Assembly (NCBI GenBank): GCA_947647735.1
Contig: CANSLJ010000010.1
Span: 57,695-121,694 of the forward strand
DNA from: an uncultured bacterium
GTDB lineage: Bacteria; Bacillota; Clostridia; Lachnospirales; Lachnospiraceae
DNA length: 64,000 bases
Reading direction: 5' to 3'
Below are positions 51,032-60,297 of this stretch, one piece after another (position 1 is the first letter of the stretch; each line of letters opens with the position of its first letter). The notes beneath the pieces were generated by a model. It was not told the DNA's origin. It did no database searches and saw only the letters and a program-made list of their open reading frames with translations. Made by a program: the position numbers and the translations under genes.

Positions 51032-51808
51032 ATGGCGGACAGGGAACCGGTGATACAGGTAAAGGGACTATATAAAATATACCGTCTGGGGCAGGAGCGG
51101 GTGCGGGCTTTAAACGGCGTTGACTTTGTGATCAATCGGGGAGAGTTCTGTTCCATCGTGGGAACCTCCGGTTCCGGTAAATCCACTCTGCTGAATATGC
51201 TGGCTGGGCTGGAGAAGCCCACCACCGGGGAGATCATCATCGCCAGGGAGCATATGGAGACAAAAAAGGAAAATCAATTGGTGGCGTTTCGGCGGGAGCA
51301 TATCGGGTTCATCTTTCAGGCGTATAACCTGCTGCCCACGCTGAACGCGATAGAGAATGTGGCGCTGCCGCTGACCTTTCAGGGCGTAAATAAAAAGGCG
51401 CGGACAAAGCGGGCGTCAGCGCTCCTTGATCTGGTGGGCCTCTCCACCCACAAGAAGCACAAGCCGACTCAGATGTCCGGCGGACAGCAGCAGAGAGTGG
51501 GCATGGCGCGGGCGCTGGTGGTGGAGCCGGAGATCATCTTCGCGGATGAGCCCACCGGAAACCTGGACTCGGTCACATCGGAGGAGATGATGCAGCTTAT
51601 GCGGCGGGTGGTATATGAACAGAACCAGACGCTGGTGATGGTTACCCATGACGACCATCTCGCCAGCTATGCGGACCGGATCATCCGCATCAGGGACGGA
51701 AAGGTGATCTCCATCACGGAGAAGACCGAGGAAGAGCGCAGGGAGATGGCGGAGAGCCTGAGGCTGCAGGAGAAGAAAGAAAAGGTAAGAGGGGAGCAGA
51801 AAGGATGA
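51032..51808 (+). CDS. ABC transporter ATP-binding protein (MacB/LolD type)
   Basis: 258 residues. Walker A GTSGSGKST, signature MSGGQQQR, Walker B IIFADEPTGNLD, and switch His in VTHDD. These are the features of the LolD/MacB/FtsE group, which pairs with FtsX-like permeases such as the one at 53377. Its stop overlaps the next start (ATGA), so the next protein is made with it. The charged C-terminal tail of about 25 residues is longer than usual. Confidence 0.92.
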   Translation: MADREPVIQVKGLYKIYRLGQERVRALNGVDFVINRGEFCSIVGTSGSGKSTLLNMLAGLEKPTTGEIIIAREHMETKKENQLVAFRREHIGFIFQAYNLLPTLNAIENVALPLTFQGVNKKARTKRASALLDLVGLSTHKKHKPTQMSGGQQQRVGMARALVVEPEIIFADEPTGNLDSVTSEEMMQLMRRVVYEQNQTLVMVTHDDHLASYADRIIRIRDGKVISITEKTEEERREMAESLRLQEKKEKVRGEQKG

Positions 51809-53364
51809 GGACAGAGATGGAAAAATGGATCAGAAGAGTGATGGCACTTATGCTGGCGGGCATGATCATGCTGGGCGGCGCCGGGGCGGAGGTGCTGCAG
51901 GTAAGGGCGGACAACACGGTCAGCGGCGATGATGTGAAAAAGGAAACGGAAACCTCGGATACCACGGAGGAGGAGGAAGAGGACCCGGGCCCTTCCAGCA
52001 CCAGTGAGTTTTTATCCCTGGCGGATACCTATCAGACGCCCACCGTAAAGTATGGCGAGACGGTGCTGATCGCCCTGCCGGTGGTAAATTACAGTTCCGT
52101 GCCGCTGAAGGATGTGATCGTAAAACCGAGGATTTCCAATCTGGTCTCGGAATGGCCCTTTGAGCCGAACGCGGCAGGCGCAACGAAAGCGATCAAACAG
52201 TTTCCGGCATATGACAACAAAAAGAACATGGAGGACGTGCGCCAGGATCTCGCCTTCTATTTTATCGTGCGCGAGGATGCCAAGAGCGGCTATTACAAGC
52301 TTGAGTTTGACGCGACATATACCAGGAACGATATGGTTGAGAAAGCGGTACTGACATCCTATGTGAAAGTGGTGGGAAAACCGGAGAGCGGTACGCTGGA
52401 CGGCGATTCGGAGGAGGACAAAGCGGAATCCTCCAAGCCCCGTATCATCGTGACAGGTTTTGAGACGTTTCCGGCAGAGGTTTATGCGGGTTCCACCTTC
52501 ACGGTGACGATCCATGTACAGAATACCTCAAGGTCCGCCAGTGTGACAAACGTTCTGTTTGACATGCAGGCGAAGGAGGAGGGGAAGGACGAGGACAGCA
52601 AGTTTGCGGCATTTCTTCCGACCTCCGGTTCCAGTTCGGTGTATGTGGATTCCATCGCGCCGGGGGCGTCGAAGGATCTTGTGATCGAGATGTCGGCAAA
52701 GTCGGATCTGTCCCAGAAGCCCTATGTGCTGGATGTGAATATGAAATATGACGCCAAGGATTCGGTGGATCTGACCGATACCGCCAGCGTTTCCATTCCG
52801 ATCCTGCAGGAGCAGCGGTGTGAGACGGGAGATGCGGAGGTGACGCCCTCGGATATCACGGTGGGCGGGCAGTCCAACATCATGTTTGATGTCTATAATA
52901 CGGGAAAGACAACGCTCTACAATGTATGGGTAAAATTTGAGGGAGACAGCATCAGCGGCGGCGACAGCTTCCTCGGCACGATCGCTTCCGGCGAGACAGG
53001 CAGCGTGGATGCCATGGTGACCGGCGCGGCGGCGACGATGGACGATGGAAAGATCAAGGCGCTGGTTTCCTTTGAAAATGAGTCCGGCGTTGTGACGACG
53101 ATAGAGAAGGAACTGGAACTGTTTGTCTCGGAGGAGATGATGGAGGATTTCTCCGATCCGATGTTCGGCATGGAGGGCGAGATGGGCATGGAGGAGATGG
53201 AAGGCGGATCTGGCATGAAGAAGTTTATCCTGCCGATCGTGCTTGTGGTGATCGTTCTTGTTGCTGCCCTGGTTGTCTTTTTGCGGATCAGAAAGAAAAA
53301 GAAAAAAGAACAGGAAGAGCTGGACGCTGATCTGGCGGCGCTGAATGAGAAGGATATCAGGTAG
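51805..53364 (+). CDS. Secreted, membrane-anchored protein with CARDB-like domains
   Basis: 519 residues. A signal peptide (about 1-36, MALMLAGMIMLGGAGAEVLQ) is followed by an acidic Thr/Glu linker, then three beta-sandwich regions with the look of CARDB/COG1361 S-layer domains (ALPVVNYSSVPLKDVIV, TIHVQNTSRSASVTNVLF, NIMFDVYNTGKTTLYNVWV). A Met/Glu/Gly-rich spacer leads to a C-terminal membrane helix (ILPIVLVVIVLVAALVVFL) and a Lys-rich tail. It sits between the ATPase and the MacB-like permease genes, so it is probably the periplasm-facing or wall-spanning partner of that transporter. Confidence 0.75.
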   Translation: MRTEMEKWIRRVMALMLAGMIMLGGAGAEVLQVRADNTVSGDDVKKETETSDTTEEEEEDPGPSSTSEFLSLADTYQTPTVKYGETVLIALPVVNYSSVPLKDVIVKPRISNLVSEWPFEPNAAGATKAIKQFPAYDNKKNMEDVRQDLAFYFIVREDAKSGYYKLEFDATYTRNDMVEKAVLTSYVKVVGKPESGTLDGDSEEDKAESSKPRIIVTGFETFPAEVYAGSTFTVTIHVQNTSRSASVTNVLFDMQAKEEGKDEDSKFAAFLPTSGSSSVYVDSIAPGASKDLVIEMSAKSDLSQKPYVLDVNMKYDAKDSVDLTDTASVSIPILQEQRCETGDAEVTPSDITVGGQSNIMFDVYNTGKTTLYNVWVKFEGDSISGGDSFLGTIASGETGSVDAMVTGAAATMDDGKIKALVSFENESGVVTTIEKELELFVSEEMMEDFSDPMFGMEGEMGMEEMEGGSGMKKFILPIVLVVIVLVAALVVFLRIRKKKKKEQEELDADLAALNEKDIR

Positions 53365-53376
53365 GTGAGGACGAAT

Positions 53377-54735
53377 ATGAGATTTATTGATTTGCTCCGG
53401 ATGAGCCTGTCAAACCTGTTCAAGCGGAAGGTGCGTACGGTGCTTACCGTGCTGGGCGTGGTGATCGGTGTGGCTTCCATCGTTGTCATGGTGTCTCTGG
53501 GACTGGGGCTGAACAAGGCGACGATGGAACAGATATCCGACTATGCCAGCCTGACATCGATCGAGGTCAGTGAGCCCTGGAATCAGGATGGCAGCAGTGA
53601 ACAGGATAAAAAACGGCTGAGTGATGAATTTATAGAGGAGATCATGCAGATGCCCCATGTGGTGGGAGTGGATCCTTACCTGAGCGTGGATGTCATGGCA
53701 AAATACGGCAGCTATGAGGGGTATATCAGGCTGCAGGGAACGACGCTGTCGGCGCTGGAGGATATGAAGATCGATGTGGGGCAGGGGAGCCTGCCGCAGG
53801 AAGGCGCGGGGGAGCTGCAGCTCTTTTTCGGCAACATGGTGCTGGCGGATTTCTACAGTACATCCGGAAACGGAAGCAGTTACTGGGAGACGAACGAGCT
53901 GCCGGATATCGATCTGATGAACGATTCCATTCTTTATATTCTGGACAGGGACGCCTACTATAATTCCCAGGGCGGCGGGAAGGATGAGAACGGCAAACCC
54001 TATAAGAAGCCAAAAAAGCATCTGCTGACAACGGCGGGCGTGGCTGCCGGCGGGATGGATGAGTACCATAATTACAGCTGGAATACCTATTGCGATATCA
54101 ACGAACTGATACCGGTGCTGAAAAAAGAGTTTAAGGGCAGGGCGATCCCGGGACAGCCCACCACGGCGAAGGGAAAGCCCTTCAAGGAGCTTTTCTATTC
54201 CCAGCTCGTTGTCAATGTGGACGATATGGAGAACGTGGCGGAAGTGACGCAGTTGATCACGGATCTGGGGTACGAGGCTTACAACGATGCGGAATGGATC
54301 GAATCCCAGCAGCAGCAGCTCGGCATGATCCAGGCGGTGCTGGGCGGTATCGGCGCGGTATCTCTGTTTGTGGCGGCGATCGGTATCACCAACACGATGA
54401 TGATGTCCATCTACGAGAGGACGAAGGAGATCGGCGTGATGAAGGTGCTGGGCTGCGATATGAGAAATATCGGCACGCTGTTTTTGCTGGAGGCAGGCTT
54501 TATCGGTTTTCTGGGCGGTATCGTCGGGCTAATCCTGAGTTTCACGCTCTCCGGCATCATCAACTATCTGGTCAGCCAGTCTCAGAATATGGGGATGGAG
54601 GGCATTTCCTATATTCCGCTGTGGCTGGTGCTGCTGTCCATGGCGTTTGCGGTGCTGGTGGGCATGGTGGCGGGATTTTTCCCGGCGAGGCGTGCAATGA
54701 AATTAAGCCCGCTGGCGGCGATCAGAAATGAATAG
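53377..54735 (+). CDS. MacB/FtsX-type ABC permease
   Basis: 452 residues. An N-terminal membrane helix (LTVLGVVIGVASIVVMVSL) is followed by a large extracellular MacB-like periplasmic core domain (about 50-300) and three C-terminal helices (IGAVSLFVAAIGITNTMMMS, a GFLGGIVGLILSF helix, and ...VLLSMAFAVLVGMVAGFFPA), ending PARRAMKLSPLAAIRNE, a family hallmark. It works with the 51032 ATPase. ATG 53377 follows GGTGAGG; a GTG at 53365 is in frame. Confidence 0.9.
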   Translation: MRFIDLLRMSLSNLFKRKVRTVLTVLGVVIGVASIVVMVSLGLGLNKATMEQISDYASLTSIEVSEPWNQDGSSEQDKKRLSDEFIEEIMQMPHVVGVDPYLSVDVMAKYGSYEGYIRLQGTTLSALEDMKIDVGQGSLPQEGAGELQLFFGNMVLADFYSTSGNGSSYWETNELPDIDLMNDSILYILDRDAYYNSQGGGKDENGKPYKKPKKHLLTTAGVAAGGMDEYHNYSWNTYCDINELIPVLKKEFKGRAIPGQPTTAKGKPFKELFYSQLVVNVDDMENVAEVTQLITDLGYEAYNDAEWIESQQQQLGMIQAVLGGIGAVSLFVAAIGITNTMMMSIYERTKEIGVMKVLGCDMRNIGTLFLLEAGFIGFLGGIVGLILSFTLSGIINYLVSQSQNMGMEGISYIPLWLVLLSMAFAVLVGMVAGFFPARRAMKLSPLAAIRNE

Positions 54736-54840
54736 AGATAAAAAATGAAAAGCAGGAGGATTCTGCCCGGCAGGATCCTTTTTGCGTTGAAAGAGAAAAC
54801 ACGGTATGGTAGAATACGGGATGGAGGATGTGTATTCAGG

Positions 54841-56103
54841 ATGAACAGAGAATTTTATCAGGGTAACCGACAGAGATTATACAGGAAGATGAAGGAAAAC
54901 TCCCTTCTGGTGCTGTTTTCAGGGACGGAGGTCCGCAAGACGGCGGATGAGTTTTATCCGTTTTATACGAACCGGAATTTTCTGTATCTCACAGGGCTGG
55001 AGAGCAGGGAGCTGGTGCTGCTCGCAAAGAAAGACGGGGAGGGAGAGGTGGAGGAGAAGATATTCCTTCTGCCGCCGGATCTTTTGAAGGAGCGCTGGAC
55101 GGGGGCACGCATCAGGCCGGAGGAGGCTTTGGCGCTCTCAGGGATACAGGATGCCGGGTATGTCGAAGAATTTGAGGAGGAGCTTCACCGGCTTGCGGCG
55201 GCAGGGAATTACCAGTATCTGTATCTGGATCTCTATAAGGAGGAGCCATCAGACCGGGATGAGCCCGCCCATCTGCTGTCGCGTCGGATCAGGGAGGTTT
55301 ACCCGTATCTGCGGATGGAAAATGCCAATATGCTGATCCGGGAGCTGCGCACGATCAAACAGCCCTGCGAGATCGAGGCGATGAAAGAGGCGGAGAAGAT
55401 CACCTGCGAGGGGATCACAGCGATGATGAGGGCGTCGAAGCCGGGGATGTACGAATATCAGTACAAGGCGGTCTTTGATTATGTGCTGGGACAGTACGGC
55501 CCTTGGGGACCTGCTTTTCCGTCCATCATCTCGGCGGGGAAAAATAATTTCTGTATTCACTACTATGCTTATAGAGGGCAGGCGCTGGACGGGGATATGG
55601 TCTTAAACGATGTGGGGGCATGGCACGACCATCTGATGAATGATGTGTCCAGAGGCTGGCCCTGCAACGGGAAGTTTAACGAACGGCAGAGGCTCCTGTA
55701 CGAGTGCGCGCTGCAGACTTCTGACCATATGTTCCGCGTCATAAAGCCGGGCATGCCGATGAAAGAGGTGGATGCCGAGGCAAGGCGCTATAATGCGGGG
55801 CTTTTGGTGGATGCGGGCGTACTGGACAAGGTGGAAAATATCGGAACCTATATGTGGCACGGCGGCGCGCATCATGTGGGCTTTGATGTGCACGACGCGG
55901 TGAAGAGGCCGGAGATCATCGAGCCGGGTATGGTGTTCTGTGTGGATATCGGCATCTACCATGAAGATTGGGGCATCGGTTTCAGGCTGGAGGATAACTG
56001 TCTTGTGACAAAAGACGGGTGTGAGAACCTTTCCGCGATCACGCCGAGGACGATCCCGGAGATCGAGGATATGATGTGGAAGGGATTTGTGCCGGTGATC
56101 TGA
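54841..56103 (+). CDS. M24B aminopeptidase P-like metallopeptidase
   Basis: 420 residues. The N-terminal creatinase-like domain includes YPFYTNRNFLYLTGLES. The pita-bread catalytic domain has LNDVGAWHDHLMNDVSRGWP (two Asp ligands), GGAHHVGFDVHD (His ligand) and FRLEDNCLV (Glu ligand). Where the family usually has EPGIY, this protein has VDIGIY, so one Glu ligand is Asp. It cleaves X-Pro peptides if active. ATG 54841 is the family-like start; the open frame extends to 54745. Confidence 0.88.
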   Translation: MNREFYQGNRQRLYRKMKENSLLVLFSGTEVRKTADEFYPFYTNRNFLYLTGLESRELVLLAKKDGEGEVEEKIFLLPPDLLKERWTGARIRPEEALALSGIQDAGYVEEFEEELHRLAAAGNYQYLYLDLYKEEPSDRDEPAHLLSRRIREVYPYLRMENANMLIRELRTIKQPCEIEAMKEAEKITCEGITAMMRASKPGMYEYQYKAVFDYVLGQYGPWGPAFPSIISAGKNNFCIHYYAYRGQALDGDMVLNDVGAWHDHLMNDVSRGWPCNGKFNERQRLLYECALQTSDHMFRVIKPGMPMKEVDAEARRYNAGLLVDAGVLDKVENIGTYMWHGGAHHVGFDVHDAVKRPEIIEPGMVFCVDIGIYHEDWGIGFRLEDNCLVTKDGCENLSAITPRTIPEIEDMMWKGFVPVI

Positions 56104-56166
56104 TGCACAGTATAAAAAATATACCGGGACAGAAACGCGATGTGAAAGACTGAGGCGTGAGGGGAA

Positions 56167-57249
56167 ATGAATCGGATACTGATGATGATCATGGCGGCGG
56201 GCGTTGTTCTTGGCGGCGCAGACAGGCTGGCGGGAAACAGGTTCGGCTATGGGGAAAAGTTTGAGGAAGGGTTCCGGCTGATGGGACAGACGGCCCTTTC
56301 GATGACAGGGATGATCTGTCTTGCGCCGGTGCTGGCGGATGTTCTGGGGCGAGTGATCGTCCCTTTTTATCGTGCGATCGGTGTGGATCCGGCGATGTTC
56401 GGGAGCGTGCTTGCCATCGATATGGGAGGCTGGCAGCTCGCGAAGGAGCTGGCGGCGGATGAGAGGATCGGCAGTTATGCGGGGATCGTGGTGTCGGCGA
56501 TCTTCGGTTGTACACTGGTCTTTACGATCCCTGTGGGGATGGGGATGATAGAGAGGGAGGACAGGAGGTTTTTCGCAAAGGGGATCATGCTGGGGCTTGC
56601 GGCTATGCCGGCAGGGCTGCTTGCGGGAGGCGTTCTCTCGGGGCTGTCCGTGGCGGAGTGCCTGCACCAGAACCTGCCTGTTTTTGCGGCGGCACTCTTA
56701 TTGCTTCTGGGGCTGTGGAAGATACCGGACCGGATGGTGAAGGGGTTCTGTGTTTTTGCGGAGGGCATCCGGGTGCTGATCACCCTGGGGCTGGTGCTGG
56801 GAGCGGTGGAATTTCTCTGCGGATGGAATCCGGTACCGGGGATGGCGCCCATAGAGGAGGCGATGGGCGTGGTGGCATCCATCGGGATCGTGATGCTGGG
56901 CAGCCTGCCTGTGGCGGAGCTGCTGCGCCGGGTACTGGAAAAACCCTTTACCCTCCTTGGAAAAAAGCTGGGGATGTATCCCCTGAGCCTGACCGGGATG
57001 CTGATCGGATCTGTGAGCCCCATGCCTGTTTTTTCGATGTACCGGGAGATGGATGAAAAGGGAAAGACGGCGGCGGGAGCTTTTCTGGTGAGCGGCGCAA
57101 GCCTTCTGGCGGCCCATATGGGATTTACGGTTGCAACAGAACCCGGGATGCTGGCTGCGCTGACGGCCGGTAAGGTCTGCGGGGCGTTTGCGGCGGTTTT
57201 ATTGACGATGTTGTCGGCGAAGGGGTCAGGAAGGGCGCGGGAGGAATAA
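56167..57249 (+). CDS. eutH: EutH-like ethanolamine permease
   Basis: 360 residues with about ten membrane helices. FEEGFRLMGQTALSMTGMICLAPVLADVL, DPAMFGSVLAIDMGGWQLA and GSVSPMPVFSMYREMDEKGK match the layout of EutH, which carries ethanolamine across the membrane. No other eut gene (lyase, cofactor or shell proteins) lies in the window, so it is an orphan and may carry another small amine. It begins after TGAGGGGAA. Confidence 0.75.
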   Translation: MNRILMMIMAAGVVLGGADRLAGNRFGYGEKFEEGFRLMGQTALSMTGMICLAPVLADVLGRVIVPFYRAIGVDPAMFGSVLAIDMGGWQLAKELAADERIGSYAGIVVSAIFGCTLVFTIPVGMGMIEREDRRFFAKGIMLGLAAMPAGLLAGGVLSGLSVAECLHQNLPVFAAALLLLLGLWKIPDRMVKGFCVFAEGIRVLITLGLVLGAVEFLCGWNPVPGMAPIEEAMGVVASIGIVMLGSLPVAELLRRVLEKPFTLLGKKLGMYPLSLTGMLIGSVSPMPVFSMYREMDEKGKTAAGAFLVSGASLLAAHMGFTVATEPGMLAALTAGKVCGAFAAVLLTMLSAKGSGRAREE

Positions 57250-57266
57250 GGATGTGTCATCTTTTG

Positions 57267-57295
57267 TTGAAATGACGCATTTTCTGTGATACACT
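57267..57295 (+). promoter_or_regulatory. Promoter of the KAP NTPase gene
   Basis: TTGAAA (57267-57272), 17 bases, TACACT (57290-57295), about 30 bases before the start codon. Moderate match to consensus. Confidence 0.5.
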
Positions 57296-57330
57296 GAACA
57301 TATTTCCAGAAAGAGGGGGCTTGTGCTGAT

Positions 57331-59964
57331 ATGGTGTGTATAAAATGCGGACATGAGATCGCGGCAGGAGCTAAGTTCTGTTCACATTGTGGAGTGAAGG
57401 TTATTGCCGGGGAGGCGGCACAGATAAAACCTGCGGAGGAAAAGCCGATCTATGCCGCCGAGGTGAAGGGCATGTTAAGGTCAGCCAGGCTGGCTGTATA
57501 TAGTGACAGAGTGGAACTGATCACAGGCAGTGTCCAGAAGACGGTATATGAGTATGCATCTCTTATGGCGGTGAAAAAGGGGCTGGATCGTATTGTTTTT
57601 GTGACGGCGGACGGATCTTCGGAATCCTGTGTCGTAGGCAGGAAAAATATCCATGAGGCATATCTGTATATAGAGAAGGCGGCTGCGCCTTATATTGAGG
57701 AGAGAAAAAATTCTCTTCTGGCGAGAGGGGTTAAATATTCTTTTGTCAGCAGTCCGGGAATCGGCGTGGCGGGCGGGATCCTTGACGTTATGGACGACAG
57801 GGTGGAGTTTCGCGGCAGGTCCGGACAGAGCGAGGTTCTCAGTTTTCAGAATGTCAAAGCGGCGGGATGTTCTTCCATGGGGCTTTTGAGTTTTGCGCTG
57901 CTCGACGGGAGCACAAAAACCTATACGGTGGATAAGGAGATGAGGGAGGAGGTTCTCGCCTTTCTTCAGAGGGCGGTTGCGCCCTACGTCGAGGAGAGAA
58001 GGAAGGCGCTTCTGGCTGAGGGGATATATTATTCTTTTCCAAGCAGTCAGGGACAGGATAGCGGAACGCTTAACATTCTGGATGACAGGCTGGAATATCA
58101 GTCGGGATCGGGGCGGAGCGAGGCCGTTTTCTTTCAGGATGTCAGGGAAGTAAAGCTGTTCATGGGGACACTGGAAGTTTCGCTGGTAAACGGCATGTCG
58201 AAAACATTTACGGTGGATAAAGATGTCAGGGATGAGGTGTTATCCTTTGTGGAAAACGCGATCAGCCCCTATGTGACAGAACGGATCGCGGGGTTCGGGT
58301 TATCCTTTGGCATAGATGAGCGGATCGAAATAAATGAAGAACGCGGTGTCTTCCATATTATCAGGCAGGGAGGCAGGGAGATCACGGCAGAATATCAGAT
58401 GCGGGATCTGGTGAAATGCGAGTGTGTGGAACACGGTGCGTCCGGTGAAAAGGTCAGCTATGTGGGAGTAGTGTTGGGAATCCACACGGATCAGGATGAT
58501 CTGGAGGCAAAGGTATGGTTTGGTGATTTTGCGCTTGCGATGAGCCGGATGAATAAGAAATATGACAGATATCTCGCGGAAGTCTCAAGGCTTATGGACT
58601 ATCTGGAGGATAAGCTGCCCGAGTGCGAGTTGATCAGGCCTGTTGTTTTGGAGACGGTTGTTCCTGAAATTTCTGTTCCCGGGATTACCGGGGCACTTCC
58701 GGAAATTGCGGCGGATACGGGCGTTGCAGCGGCGGAGACGGAGGCGGCTGTGGGGCGAACTGAGACGGCTGTGGAAAAGGATCAATTCGGGATCAAAAAA
58801 TATATAGAAGGGGTGTCCGGATATATCAGCGAGTGCCGGACGCCTATGACGATCGCGATACAGGGGAGCCAGGGAGGCGGCCAGAGCAGTATTATGAAGA
58901 TGCTTGCGGACAGCCTGGAGGGAATTTACAAGGAAAATCTGATATGGTTCAGCACATGGCAGTTCGCGCAGTTTGAGCTGGGCGAGCAGCTCCCGATGCT
59001 TGTGGGAAACAAGCTGATCAGCCAGCTTGGCGGTGCGAAGAATGCGGCGGGAAGCGACCGTGCGGTCAAACTTGCAAAAGGGCTGATCAATGTTTTCTCG
59101 GGGTTTGTTTCTCAGGGCGGCACGGACGGGCAGATGCTTACGGATGCGCTGTTTAAGGATAATTCGATGGACTCCCTTGAGAAACTTGTCAGGGTTTTTT
59201 CGGAGCAGATCGAAACGAGGATTGGCGGCGAAAAGGATAAGGTGATCATTTTTGTGGATGATCTGGACGGGCTTGCGCCTGCGAAGGAAGTGGAACTGCT
59301 GGAGGCTTTGAGAAACTTTCTGGGCTGCAGGGGCTGCGTATTTGTGGTTGCCGCGGACTATGATTCCATCATTTCCGGGATAAAAGAACGGTACGGCGGA
59401 GAGTTTGGCGACAGTAAGGGGAAGAATTTTCTGGATAAACTGTTTCAGGTATCTTTCCGTGTGCCTGTGTCCGGTTACAATATACAGAATTATGTGAAAG
59501 AAAAACTGGAGCAGCTGGGAATCTATACGGACGATGAGGCGGAACTGGGATTTTATGCGGATCTGATCAGATATTCTGTGGGGGGAGAGCCGGAGGGCAT
59601 GGAGCGCTTGTTTAACTCCTTCCTGCTTTTGAAGAAACTGGCGGACAGCGAGATATACGAGAGCAAATACAGGAGGCTGATGCTGTTTGCCCTGATCTGC
59701 ATGCAGTCGAAATTCCGCGGTGTGTATGACTTTATCGTGCGGATGAAGGATAAGGTGACGCCTGAGTTCCTGCTGGGGCTCTGCGGCAATGAGTCGGAAG
59801 CGCTTTTGCATGCAGGGCTGGGCGATAAGGAGAAAACGGAATTTCTTGACTTTGCAAAAGTGTTCTGTGACATTATTGATACGGACCAGAAGGAAGGGAT
59901 ATCTGAGCTGGAGTGCAGCGTGTTTGCGGAGGTGCTGGAGTTCTCCAGTATCACGTATAAGTAG
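57331..59964 (+). CDS. Zinc-ribbon / triple-repeat / KAP P-loop NTPase
   Basis: 877 residues. Residues 1-25 form a zinc ribbon (Cys3, Cys6, Cys17, Cys20). Residues about 45-320 hold three tandem ~90-residue repeats, possibly PH- or GRAM-like, the first two ending PYIEERKNSLLARG and PYVEERRKALLAEG and the third PYVTERIAGFG. After a linker rich in Ala/Glu (about 440-485) comes a KAP NTPase domain: IAIQGSQGGGQSSIMKML stands for Walker A but has Gln518 in place of Lys, and VIIFVDDLDGL (Asp643, Asp644) is Walker B. No transmembrane helix pair, common in KAP proteins, is seen. It is a single gene with its own promoter. The function is unknown; KAP proteins are often linked to membranes and phage exclusion. 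Confidence 0.75.
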   Translation: MVCIKCGHEIAAGAKFCSHCGVKVIAGEAAQIKPAEEKPIYAAEVKGMLRSARLAVYSDRVELITGSVQKTVYEYASLMAVKKGLDRIVFVTADGSSESCVVGRKNIHEAYLYIEKAAAPYIEERKNSLLARGVKYSFVSSPGIGVAGGILDVMDDRVEFRGRSGQSEVLSFQNVKAAGCSSMGLLSFALLDGSTKTYTVDKEMREEVLAFLQRAVAPYVEERRKALLAEGIYYSFPSSQGQDSGTLNILDDRLEYQSGSGRSEAVFFQDVREVKLFMGTLEVSLVNGMSKTFTVDKDVRDEVLSFVENAISPYVTERIAGFGLSFGIDERIEINEERGVFHIIRQGGREITAEYQMRDLVKCECVEHGASGEKVSYVGVVLGIHTDQDDLEAKVWFGDFALAMSRMNKKYDRYLAEVSRLMDYLEDKLPECELIRPVVLETVVPEISVPGITGALPEIAADTGVAAAETEAAVGRTETAVEKDQFGIKKYIEGVSGYISECRTPMTIAIQGSQGGGQSSIMKMLADSLEGIYKENLIWFSTWQFAQFELGEQLPMLVGNKLISQLGGAKNAAGSDRAVKLAKGLINVFSGFVSQGGTDGQMLTDALFKDNSMDSLEKLVRVFSEQIETRIGGEKDKVIIFVDDLDGLAPAKEVELLEALRNFLGCRGCVFVVAADYDSIISGIKERYGGEFGDSKGKNFLDKLFQVSFRVPVSGYNIQNYVKEKLEQLGIYTDDEAELGFYADLIRYSVGGEPEGMERLFNSFLLLKKLADSEIYESKYRRLMLFALICMQSKFRGVYDFIVRMKDKVTPEFLLGLCGNESEALLHAGLGDKEKTEFLDFAKVFCDIIDTDQKEGISELECSVFAEVLEFSSITYK

Positions 59965-60017
59965 AGGCGGGGCATGCCTGTGACTGGACCAGGGTTAAAA
60001 AGTTTTAAAATTTGTGC

Positions 60018-60047
60018 TTGCAGAAAAGTGTAGAAGTGTGTTATAAT
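60018..60047 (+). promoter_or_regulatory. Promoter of tRNA-Trp
   Basis: TTGCAG (60018-60023), 18 bases, TATAAT (60042-60047); the tRNA begins 40 bases later. Confidence 0.65.
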
Positions 60048-60086
60048 CATATGCGTGTCAGCAAGAAGTGGTGTTGATACGCAGAT

Positions 60087-60157
60087 AGGGGCATAGTTCA
60101 AAGGTAGAACAGTGGTCTCCAAAACCATCGATGTGGGTTCGATTCCTACTGCCCCTG
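60087..60157 (+). tRNA. trnW: tRNA-Trp (anticodon CCA)
   Basis: The acceptor arms AGGGGCA (60087-60093) and TGCCCCT (60150-60156) pair fully, with discriminator G60157. The anticodon loop CTCCAAA gives CCA, and GGTTCGATTCC forms the T loop. The 3' CCA is not encoded. Confidence 0.95.
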
Positions 60158-60297
60158 TAGTTTTATTCTCTGAAATCTATAAGATCCGGCTCTTCAGCCA
60201 AAATTTACGCGGTTATTTTATTTGTTATGGAAAGATCATAAGATGTGAGTTATGATTTATTTTGATGTGGAGATGTTTGTACAGGGAGATTGATAAA

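Noticed and set aside
51110-54735. Complete MacAB-TolC-type efflux pump
   Set aside because: There is no HlyD/MacA-type coiled-coil adaptor and the organism type is Gram-positive; the CARDB-like protein is not a MacA homologue by appearance.
58585-59811. Long minus-strand ORF (408 codons) opposite the KAP NTPase
   Set aside because: Its length comes from codon bias of the plus-strand gene; it has no recognisable motif, signal or start site.
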